This document shows, piece after piece, positions 1 through 5,031 of a stretch of 6,298 bases of DNA. How positions within the stretch are numbered: the stretch's first letter is position 1; every line of letters starts with the position of its first letter. The position numbers and the translations under genes are program-made. Source of the stretch: an uncultured Candidatus Saccharimonas sp. GTDB lineage: Bacteria; Patescibacteriota; Saccharimonadia; Saccharimonadales; SZUA-47. The notes beneath the pieces were generated by a model. The model was not told the origin of the DNA and made no database searches. It worked only from the letters and a program-made list of their open reading frames with translations. The DNA lies in contig CALRCT010000023.1 of assembly GCA_943354655.1 (NCBI GenBank), positions 1 to 6,298 on the forward strand, in the 5' to 3' direction.

Positions 1-1
1 A

Positions 2-22
2 GGCAAGCCGGAGCGAAGCTAT
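2..22 (+). repeat. dispersed repeat, copy 1
   Basis: GGCAAGC, one variable base (C here), then GGAGCGAAGCTAT. It matches 4298-4318 at 20 of 21 positions. In both copies a CCCGG follows shortly after (25-29 here, 4326-4330 there). The core AGC-GAA-GCT is a small palindrome able to form a hairpin. Confidence 0.6.
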
Positions 23-112
23 ATCCCGGTCAAAGCTAAATTAATCTCGCAGTTTGGCCGGAACCAAAGCAAGGCGATACGAGTCTTTATTACTAACGCT
101 TTAACAAATTAG
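2..112 (+). CDS. possible C-terminal tail of an unidentified protein (partial, enters from left edge)
   Basis: An open frame runs from the left edge for 36 codons to a TAG stop at 110-112. The translation is mixed and protein-like, with basic, hydrophobic and polar residues alternating (for example SYIPVKAKL and KAIRVFITNAL), and I do not recognise a family. It is convergent with the protease gene and would overlap its last 20 bases. Third codon positions are visibly more GC-rich than in the neighbouring genes. The first 21 bases are also a dispersed repeat found again in non-coding DNA at 4298-4318, which argues for caution. An open stretch of this length can occur by chance. It could instead be non-coding 3' flank of the protease operon. 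Confidence 0.35.
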   Translation, partial: GKPERSYIPVKAKLISQFGRNQSKAIRVFITNALTN

Positions 113-2297
113 AGTCATAGGTAACTTTTTGCGGAACCGTACCAGACTGAACGGGATCCATAGCACCATTTGCAACTTGAGCCTTGTACACGTTATGAAT
201 TTTTTTATGTCTATAAATTACTATAACTGCAACGGCCGAACCTATTAACAACGCAATACCACCAATCAATACTGTAATTATAGGAAAATCATTAATGTCT
301 TTTCCGTTTTTAATATTTTGGTTTGCTGCTGCAATAAATTCATCAACATTTGGATGACTTGAATAAAGTTTTTTTACGTCCGCAAATCCCTTAACCGATT
401 TTGAATAGTGAGCCGAGTTAAAATTACCAAGCGCTAATTCCCACGATGTTTGAGTCGCACTAGCTGGATCAATTACTACATTATTTGCACTGGCTAAATC
501 TTTTAGATCTTGAATGTCTCTTACATAATTATAAGTACCGTCGCTGTCTTTAGTCGCGGTATAAGTAGATATTCCCACTACTTCACCGCTGTCATTAAAT
601 GCCGGTCCACCACTGTTACCATGACCAATTGTAGTGTCAGTTTCGATTAATTTTTTAGTACTTCCTAGCGCGTTCTTTATAGCCGACACTTTACCGCTAG
701 TTAATGTCACCGAACTAAGTGCTGAATCTACAATTCCGTTATTAGTTGCATTACCTGGGTAGCCTAATATATTTAAATTAGCTCCCTGCATTAAGTTTAA
801 AATGCTACCTAATTTGGCAACCGGGTAATCCTGTCCTTCTATTTTTATAATAGACACATCTGACGAATGAAACTGCGTAATACCGTCTACTGATCTAAAA
901 TCCTGAGCAACCGACTTAGCTCTTTTTACACTTTTTTGTTCGGCGTATTCTTTTCTGCTATTAGTCACGTCTATAAGTTCTTTAACGTCAGGCGAATCCT
1001 TAGCAAGTGCAACCAGTAGGTTAACTACGCTATTTTTTGTAGTTATTCTTGAACTTTTAATTTTGTATAGTCTGTCAAACAAATAATCTGCTTGCTCTTG
1101 GTCAGAACCAATTGGCAAATCTGATGCAGTTATATTTGCCTTTAATGCTAAAAAATCTACCAATTTTGCATCACCTTTTAGTAAGCCAGAAAAAGCAAAT
1201 TGAATTAATATATCTTTGACATCAGAATTTGTTACATGACCGTTGCTGGCAATATAACCAGATTGATTAATAAAAAATCCAGACCCAGTACTTCCACTAC
1301 AAGCGTCTTTAATTGCTAAGTTACCGTCAAAATAAATATCTTGGCAATATACATTAAATATTTTTACAACAGATGGACCGTACACAGAACTAATTGATTC
1401 CGATGATTTTTCTGAATCTAACGACTGAGCAAAAGCTAATTGGCCAAACAATGCGGATTCTATTAAATTACGGCTTTTTGCAATTTTTTCTTTTACTACT
1501 GCAGTCTGATTTATATATGTTGTTTTTGAATTATCAAAATTAAGGCTATTAATTACAGAGTCGTAATTAAAAACTTTATTCCCAGATAAATTACTGTCCA
1601 TTACCTCTATGACAATTGTTTTATTATTTATTACACCTACATACGTAGTAAAAGATGGGTTTATGCCAGAAAATATGTGATTACCCGAACTAAACATCCA
1701 GTCTGATTTTATAAATGATTTATTACCTAAAACAACATTACTTGTGCCTGTTTTTTTAGCTATTAAAGTAGCTTTTGAAGTTATATCTTTAATTACCAAA
1801 GCTTCTACAGCAGACAAATTAGAAGTATCTTTGTAAATATCTTTAGAATAATACTTAACCGTTAGATTACTGTTTGCATACCCTACATCACCAAGCGACG
1901 GAGACATTCTTATAAGTTCATAAGGTCTAAGTACCGACAATTCGTTACCTATAAATAAATCACCGTTTGTGCTGTCTATACCACTAGCGTAAAGCTGTCT
2001 TGAATCAAAATTAATACTAAAGCCGTAGGTAGACGATATGGTTTGATCGCTAGATGCCACAATAGCAGTTGATCCAACAATATAATCTTTGGCACTTTTA
2101 ATACCAGATTTAAGTTGAACATTGTACTTTATGCCAAGACCCAAAAAAAATATTCCGCCTATGAACATAAAGGCAAAACTAACAAAGTGTCTTTTGCGGT
2201 AAGGTTTAGAGTGGTGGTGTCTTATAGTAACCGTTTTAGACTTAGGCTTTTTATGAAGCTTTGGGTTTGCCAAGTTGTTGTTTTGTATATCTTCCAC
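93..2297 (-). CDS. membrane-anchored trypsin-like (S1C/HtrA-type) serine protease
   Basis: 734 residues from a GTG start; an in-frame TAG lies 51 bases upstream and no ATG or TTG lies between. Basic residues precede a membrane segment at about 38-57, and a second segment at about 673-694 is followed by RHKK, so both ends should be cytoplasmic with about 615 residues outside. Residues about 90-255 look like a PsbP/LpqN-type beta domain (YGFSINF at its start, SVINSLNF at its end); this is inference. The protease domain spans about 305-600 with a plausible triad of His354 (SNGHV), Asp480 (SSDVSIIKI) and Ser562 (GNSGGP). His and Asp are 126 residues apart, far more than in HtrA/DegP, so a helical insertion of about 90 residues is present. 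Residues 615-663 resemble a TPR-like hairpin. No PDZ domain is seen. Last gene of the operon; the ribosome site is weak (TAGG). Probably cleaves envelope or surface proteins. Confidence 0.9.
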   Translation of the reverse strand: MEDIQNNNLANPKLHKKPKSKTVTIRHHHSKPYRKRHFVSFAFMFIGGIFFLGLGIKYNVQLKSGIKSAKDYIVGSTAIVASSDQTISSTYGFSINFDSRQLYASGIDSTNGDLFIGNELSVLRPYELIRMSPSLGDVGYANSNLTVKYYSKDIYKDTSNLSAVEALVIKDITSKATLIAKKTGTSNVVLGNKSFIKSDWMFSSGNHIFSGINPSFTTYVGVINNKTIVIEVMDSNLSGNKVFNYDSVINSLNFDNSKTTYINQTAVVKEKIAKSRNLIESALFGQLAFAQSLDSEKSSESISSVYGPSVVKIFNVYCQDIYFDGNLAIKDACSGSTGSGFFINQSGYIASNGHVTNSDVKDILIQFAFSGLLKGDAKLVDFLALKANITASDLPIGSDQEQADYLFDRLYKIKSSRITTKNSVVNLLVALAKDSPDVKELIDVTNSRKEYAEQKSVKRAKSVAQDFRSVDGITQFHSSDVSIIKIEGQDYPVAKLGSILNLMQGANLNILGYPGNATNNGIVDSALSSVTLTSGKVSAIKNALGSTKKLIETDTTIGHGNSGGPAFNDSGEVVGISTYTATKDSDGTYNYVRDIQDLKDLASANNVVIDPASATQTSWELALGNFNSAHYSKSVKGFADVKKLYSSHPNVDEFIAAANQNIKNGKDINDFPIITVLIGGIALLIGSAVAVIVIYRHKKIHNVYKAQVANGAMDPVQSGTVPQKVTYDSNLLKR

Positions 2298-2348
2298 TGT
2301 TAAGCCTATTGTACTTATGCTTAGGCTCAGAGTAAAGCTATAAGTGGA

Positions 2349-3422
2349 CTACAAAGAAATATACCTTCGTGTAGGTTGCTTGTCTTTTTTGTCGTTCAAA
2401 AAAGTATTAATGTCTTTTAAGCTGATAATAATGTGCGATCCCTTAACTTTGTCTCCGCTAACTTCTATACTTTTTATAATTTCGTATGCGTAGCCTGTAC
2501 CGTAACTAATAATTATTGGTTCGGCTGTGTCGCCTACAGTTAAACGAAACAACGTTTCTATAGTTTGAGCCGACGCAGCAGTATTTGTTTTATCAATAAC
2601 TCCAAAATCTCCACCTACAGCCTTACTTGGTTCGTCGTCTGAATATTGCTTAGCAAGGTCGGCAAAAACTCCGCCAGACTTTATAGCTGACATAACTGTA
2701 TCCATTTTGGTCTTAGCTTCTGTGTCCAAACTGGCGTTCACTTTTTCTTCTAGCATCTGAGAACGCAAACTTCGCCTAAAATCGCCCAACGACCACCCGT
2801 AATACTCTTTAATTACGTCTTCAAATACTCTTGTACTGCCGCCTAGCCTATTTTGGCTTCTGGATACCTGAATCTGTGCATCTAGTTCTTGCTCTGTCAC
2901 GTTAATAGACTTATCAGATGCAATTTGCTTTATTAGTGCATCATTAATAACTTTATCTAGCGAACGTTTTTTATAGTCGTCTAATTGTTGTTTTCCGGAT
3001 TCGGTCGTAAATCCAATTTTTTGTTGCGTTTCGTAATAATGAATATAATGTCTAAGCTCGAATAAATAATTTTCGTAAGATATAAACCTTGAACCAGTTC
3101 TTGCTACTGGCAAAGGTACTACCTGAGTAACTCTGTACAAAAAAGATGATGTTGATTCTACTTTATATAAGGCAACTACACAATAAGTTGTAAAAGCTAA
3201 TATAGATGTAACAAATAATGTGGTCGTTATTATAACTACCTTGTGTTTGCTGTGCTGCAAAGGATAGATGTATTTACGAGCTCCCTTTAGTACTTCTTCT
3301 CTGTGGCTTGCGACGGTTTCGTTGGTAATTCTAGGCATTCTGTCACTAGCTTCTTGTTTAGCTAATTTTTTGTCCTGCCTATTTTGCTTATATTGTTTTA
3401 ATTTATTCTTCATCTTCTTCAT
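2349..3422 (-). CDS. membrane-anchored SurA/parvulin-like peptidyl-prolyl isomerase
   Basis: 357 residues. A highly basic cytoplasmic head of about 60 residues is followed by one membrane segment (about 61-86) and an extracytoplasmic part. Residues about 111-230 form a helical SurA_N/chaperone-like region. Residues about 235-318 carry parvulin landmarks: IKSGGVFADLAKQYSDD (247-263), GGDFG (270-274) and GYAYEIIKS (310-318). The usual first strand with its RASHILV motif is missing before the helix; VKGSHIII instead appears after the last strand (326-333), as in a circular permutation. The second conserved parvulin His (GYHII) is Glu314 here, so isomerase activity is uncertain and a chaperone role is possible. 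The gene overlaps the upstream PH gene by 20 bases, implying translational coupling. An alternative ATG at 3413 (Met4) is equally plausible. It ends in TAG, 51 bases before the protease start. Confidence 0.85.
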   Translation of the reverse strand: MKKMKNKLKQYKQNRQDKKLAKQEASDRMPRITNETVASHREEVLKGARKYIYPLQHSKHKVVIITTTLFVTSILAFTTYCVVALYKVESTSSFLYRVTQVVPLPVARTGSRFISYENYLFELRHYIHYYETQQKIGFTTESGKQQLDDYKKRSLDKVINDALIKQIASDKSINVTEQELDAQIQVSRSQNRLGGSTRVFEDVIKEYYGWSLGDFRRSLRSQMLEEKVNASLDTEAKTKMDTVMSAIKSGGVFADLAKQYSDDEPSKAVGGDFGVIDKTNTAASAQTIETLFRLTVGDTAEPIIISYGTGYAYEIIKSIEVSGDKVKGSHIIISLKDINTFLNDKKDKQPTRRYISL

Positions 3423-3423
3423 C
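3403..3423 (-). repeat. 9-base tandem repeat at the gene overlap
   Basis: Read on the minus strand, GAAGATGAA occurs twice and is followed by GAATAA. In the PH frame it encodes the acidic tail EDEEDEE and the stop. In the isomerase frame each unit supplies an ATG (3422 and 3413), giving the basic start MKKMKN. Confidence 0.7.
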
Positions 3424-3954
3424 TTCTTTTTGATCTGTTATTTGCTGTTTAGGATTGCTAGCATTAGTATTTATACCTTGATCGCGCAGAATCAATAACA
3501 GTTCTTTTTGGATTTTAGCAGGATGGTGAACATCGTGTATTGTAAGGTCTCCAACAAAAGTCTGTATCATTATTGTACCAAATCCAAGTAACGTTTCCTG
3601 AAAGCCATTAATCTCGTAATTTACCATTTGTATTTGATTCAAAGCCAAGTCCACAACGCTTCTTTTAAACATTCCTTTTTGGGTGATCTGAATAAATCTT
3701 TGATCCGTAACAATATAGACACTAAAATGCCATGCTATCCAAGAAGGAAAAAACACCAACAAGCCCAAACCAAGTCCACCTAACAAGCCCAAATATAAAG
3801 ATTCAAAAGTAACCCATATAAAAGAAGGTATAGTGCCCAGCGCTATTGCCGACATTCCAAATATTAAACCTTTGCGCATAACAATTGGGTGCTTGTTAAA
3901 TACCATCAATACTTCTTCGTCGTCGTATTGATCAGCAAAATATTTATGAGCCAT
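3403..3954 (-). CDS. bacterial PH-domain (bPH2/DUF304-type) membrane protein
   Basis: 183 residues from the ATG at 3954. An in-frame ATG at 3963 would add MLL, but that ATG uses the end of a perfect TATAAT -10 box, and neither start has a Shine-Dalgarno sequence. A leaderless mRNA from the 3954 ATG fits best. Numbering from the longer start: an acidic, soluble N-terminus (NKHP at 23-26), two adjacent membrane segments (about 31-52 and 56-80), then a PH-like domain of about 80 residues (VYIVTDQRFIQITQKGMF through the LILRDQG helix). This layout is typical of YdbS/YdbT-type proteins, whose biochemical role is poorly known. The C-terminus ends in an acidic tail (EDEEDEE) encoded by a 9-base tandem repeat that also supplies the start codons of the next gene. 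First gene of the three-gene membrane operon. Confidence 0.85.
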   Translation of the reverse strand: MAHKYFADQYDDEEVLMVFNKHPIVMRKGLIFGMSAIALGTIPSFIWVTFESLYLGLLGGLGLGLLVFFPSWIAWHFSVYIVTDQRFIQITQKGMFKRSVVDLALNQIQMVNYEINGFQETLLGFGTIMIQTFVGDLTIHDVHHPAKIQKELLLILRDQGINTNASNPKQQITDQKEDEEDEE

Positions 3955-3961
3955 AAGCAAC

Positions 3962-3992
3962 ATTATATAGGATATAGGGTTTTGGAGATAGG
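3962..3992 (-). promoter_or_regulatory. promoter of the PH/isomerase/protease operon
   Basis: On the minus strand, CCTATCTCC (3992-3984) lies at the -35 position, followed by 16 bases and a perfect TATAAT (3967-3962) within TCCTATATAATG. The ATG at 3954 begins 7 bases after the -10 box, predicting a leaderless transcript. A second TATAAT (3998-3993) lies just upstream and could be an alternative -10. Confidence 0.6.
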
Positions 3993-4017
3993 ATTATAAG
4001 ATACATGACCTTTATTG

Positions 4018-4028
4018 CAGGCTGCCTG
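4018..4028. promoter_or_regulatory. short palindrome between divergent promoters
   Basis: CAGGC-T-GCCTG is a perfect 11-base palindrome lying between the -35 regions of the operon and tRNA promoters. An operator role is possible but rests only on position and symmetry, and an 11-base palindrome can arise by chance. Confidence 0.2.
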
Positions 4029-4044
4029 GTGTAGTACAAAATAT

Positions 4045-4075
4045 CCTATCTCCAAGCCTCCATCTCCTATATACT
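4045..4075 (+). promoter_or_regulatory. promoter of tRNA-Arg
   Basis: CCTATCTCC (4045-4053), then 16 bases, then TATACT (4070-4075) in the context TCCTATATACTG. The layout matches the operon promoter on the other strand. The predicted start of transcription near 4082 leaves a leader of about 7 bases before the tRNA. Confidence 0.6.
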
Positions 4076-4088
4076 GGTATTTATATGA

Positions 4089-4164
4089 GGTCCGGTAGCT
4101 CAATGGATAGAGCAGTTCCGTCCTAAGGAAAAGGTTGCAGGTTCGACTCTTGCCCGGATCACCA
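4089..4164 (+). tRNA. tRNA-Arg (anticodon CCU)
   Basis: A 76-base cloverleaf with an encoded CCA. The acceptor arm GGTCCGG (4089-4095) pairs with CCGGATC (4154-4160), including one G-U pair, and the discriminator is A. The D arm is GCTC/GAGC (4098-4113). The anticodon loop GTCCTAA (4120-4126) carries CCT, which reads AGG codons. The variable loop has 5 bases. The T arm GCAGG/CTTGC encloses TTCGACT (4137-4153). Oddities are a G27-A43 mismatch at the end of the anticodon stem and G at position 32. Its last 18 bases plus two more are duplicated at 4320-4339. Confidence 0.95.
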
Positions 4165-4166
4165 AA
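4147..4166 (+). repeat. att-like direct repeat, copy 1 (tRNA 3' end)
   Basis: CTCTTGCCCGGATCACCAAA, covering the 3' half of the T arm, the acceptor strand and the CCA of tRNA-Arg. It is identical to 4320-4339. Confidence 0.75.
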
Positions 4167-4172
4167 GTGAAC

Positions 4173-4200
4173 GCCCCAGTTTATCTGGGGCTTTTGCTTT
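4173..4200 (+). terminator. intrinsic terminator of tRNA-Arg
   Basis: Stem GCCCCAG/CTGGGGC (4173-4179 and 4185-4191) with loop TTTAT, followed by TTTTGCTTT. It starts 9 bases after the CCA and points in the tRNA direction. Confidence 0.85.
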
Positions 4201-4235
4201 GCTGGTACGTCCAGATGTCGAGCCAAAAAGGTTCG

Positions 4236-4258
4236 ATAATTTGCGTCTTGCAAATTAT
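4236..4258. repeat. perfect inverted repeat
   Basis: ATAATTTGC (4236-4244), loop GTCTT, GCAAATTAT (4250-4258). There is no T-run after it on the plus strand, so it does not look like a standard terminator. Confidence 0.6.
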
Positions 4259-4297
4259 ATGCCGAGCCCAACTTGCCCTACCAAAACAAATCAAATG

Positions 4298-4318
4298 GGC
4301 AAGCTGGAGCGAAGCTAT
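4298..4318 (+). repeat. dispersed repeat, copy 2
   Basis: GGCAAGC, T, GGAGCGAAGCTAT, matching 2-22 at 20 of 21 positions. It abuts the second copy of the tRNA 3' end with one base between, and its GGGCAAG arm (from 4297) is complementary to the CTTGCCC inside that copy. Confidence 0.6.
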
Positions 4319-4319
4319 C

Positions 4320-4339
4320 CTCTTGCCCGGATCACCAAA
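4320..4339 (+). repeat. att-like direct repeat, copy 2 (tRNA 3' end duplicate)
   Basis: Exact 20-base copy of 4147-4166, starting 173 bases downstream and including CCA. No tRNA body precedes it. This looks like the far attachment site or scar of an element once integrated into the tRNA gene, although a simple local duplication is also possible. Confidence 0.6.
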
Positions 4340-4372
4340 AAAAATACCGACCACAAGTGTCGGTATTTTTTT
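4337..4372. terminator. bidirectional intrinsic terminator
   Basis: Stem ATACCGAC/GTCGGTAT (4344-4351 and 4359-4366) with loop CACAAGT, flanked by eight A on the left and seven T on the right. It therefore reads as a terminator on both strands: for ndk (minus, ending at 4386) and as a back-up for transcripts from the tRNA side. Confidence 0.85.
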
Positions 4373-4385
4373 GTTTAAATAATTA

Positions 4386-4889
4386 CTAGTTTTTTGGCTG
4401 AGTAAATACTTCGTGCGTTGCCTGATAATCAAAAATTTCGGCGTCGCTAAACCAATGTGCAATTTCTTTTTTTGCTTCGGCTGCATCTGCTGATGCGTGC
4501 AATACATTAGACACACCAAATCCGGCAGCTGATGCTGCGCCGTAACTAACATGTGCATAGTCACCACGTATAGTGCCTGGTACAGCAGTTTTTGGCTGTG
4601 TATCACCTACCATCTTACGCACCAAATCAATAACTTCAACACCTTCAAGAACCATTGCTAACACAGGACCTTGTAGCATTGTACGAAGTTGTGATTCAAA
4701 AATATCGTCACCTTTTCGGGTTTTTAATGAACCAATACCTTCGTAATGCTTAAAATAATGGTCATAATCTGGTGCAAGCATTTTTGCTGCAATTATTTTA
4801 AGTCCGGCTCGTTCAAAACGAGTCAAAACTTCGCCTACTATACCGCGCATTACAGCATCTGGTTTAAATACAATTAGTGTTTTTTCCAT
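4386..4889 (-). CDS. ndk: nucleoside diphosphate kinase
   Basis: 167 residues. The enzyme transfers the gamma phosphate of ATP to NDPs through a phospho-histidine and is cytoplasmic. Family landmarks are KPDAV (9-13), GEVLTRFERAGLKI (19-32), GPVLAMVLEG (74-83), VRKMVGDTQP (90-99), the nucleotide-binding PGTIRGDY (104-111) and the catalytic His131 in NVLHAS (128-133). It is longer than the usual 130-150 residues: about 15 extra residues lie at about 44-66 (HYFKHYEGIGSLKTRKGDDIF), and there is a longer loop before NVLHAS plus a short C-terminal tail. The usual HASDS reads HASAD here. The start has a Shine-Dalgarno core AAGGA (4903-4899), and ATG 4889 is the only sensible start. It is divergent from the recombinase gene and convergent with tRNA-Arg. 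Confidence 0.97.
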   Translation of the reverse strand: MEKTLIVFKPDAVMRGIVGEVLTRFERAGLKIIAAKMLAPDYDHYFKHYEGIGSLKTRKGDDIFESQLRTMLQGPVLAMVLEGVEVIDLVRKMVGDTQPKTAVPGTIRGDYAHVSYGAASAAGFGVSNVLHASADAAEAKKEIAHWFSDAEIFDYQATHEVFTQPKN

Positions 4890-4916
4890 AAATTTGTTTC
4901 CTTTTTACTTAACCTT

Positions 4917-4944
4917 ATTCTAACAGATATATACAGGAGGTAGG
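4917..4944 (-). promoter_or_regulatory. promoter of ndk
   Basis: On the minus strand an extended -10, TGTTAGAAT (4925-4917), predicts a start near 4910 and a leader of about 20 bases containing the AAGGA ribosome site. CCTACCTCC (4944-4936) resembles the CCTATCTCC box of the other promoters but is only 13 rather than 16 bases from the -10. Confidence 0.5.
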
Positions 4945-4988
4945 AAATAAGATTTAAGACAGCAAAAACGCCTAGACACCCTACCCCC

Positions 4989-5023
4989 CTATCTCCTATC
5001 TCTTATCTCCTATCTCCTATATA
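4989..5023 (+). repeat. tandem 7-base repeat upstream of the recombinase gene
   Basis: CTATCTC units begin at 4989, 4996, 5003 (first base T) and 5010, followed by CTATATA at 5017, which runs into the -10 box. Degenerate versions in the same 7-base phase precede the tRNA (4046-4073) and the operon (minus, 3991-3964). Confidence 0.75.
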
Positions 5024-5025
5024 AT
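4995..5025 (+). promoter_or_regulatory. promoter of the recombinase gene
   Basis: CCTATCTCT (4995-5003), 16 bases, then TATAAT (5020-5025). The ATG at 5032 is the 7th base after the -10 box, where transcription would normally begin, so the mRNA is predicted to be leaderless. Confidence 0.6.
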
Positions 5026-5031
5026 GTGTTT

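Larger units (their letters stand above)
4201..4338 (+). other. hairpin-rich non-coding spacer, possible structured RNA or element remnant
   Basis: No convincing gene. It holds CTGG-TACGT-CCAG (4202-4214), a perfect 9-base inverted repeat around GTCTT (4236-4258), and GGGCAAG (4297-4303), which can pair with CTTGCCC either upstream (4272-4278) or downstream (4322-4328). No clear promoter of its own is visible. Confidence 0.3.

Noticed and set aside
1..92. tRNA or intrinsic terminator downstream of the protease
   Set aside because: CCGGAACCA near 58-66 resembles a tRNA end, but there is no T-arm or anticodon arm. TTTGG/CCAAA (53-68) is a short hairpin without a T-run.
2115..2303. Plus-strand open frame of 62 codons
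   Set aside because: Shadow of the protease N-terminus with no supporting signals.
3268..3498. Plus-strand open frame of 76 codons
   Set aside because: Antisense to the isomerase head and PH tail. Its Phe/Leu/Ile-rich run comes from the complement of the Lys/Glu codons.
3963..4271. Minus-strand open frame of 102 codons
   Set aside because: It runs antisense through the tRNA and its terminator. The stretch GDPGKSRTCNLFLRTELLYP is the well-known false translation of tRNA antisense.
4167..4382. Plus-strand open frame of 71 codons
   Set aside because: It reads through two terminators and the repeat region with no ribosome site, so it is best explained as chance.
4181..4606. Minus-strand open frame of 141 codons
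   Set aside because: It covers the second half of ndk in another frame, a terminator and repeats. It shows no protein-like pattern.
4915..4950. dif site next to the recombinase gene
   Set aside because: The AT-rich stretch here does not show the paired 11-base arms and central spacer of dif, and is better explained as the ndk promoter.
4989..5023. CRISPR-like array
   Set aside because: Units are 7 bases and contiguous, with no spacers, so it is a simple tandem repeat merging into a promoter.
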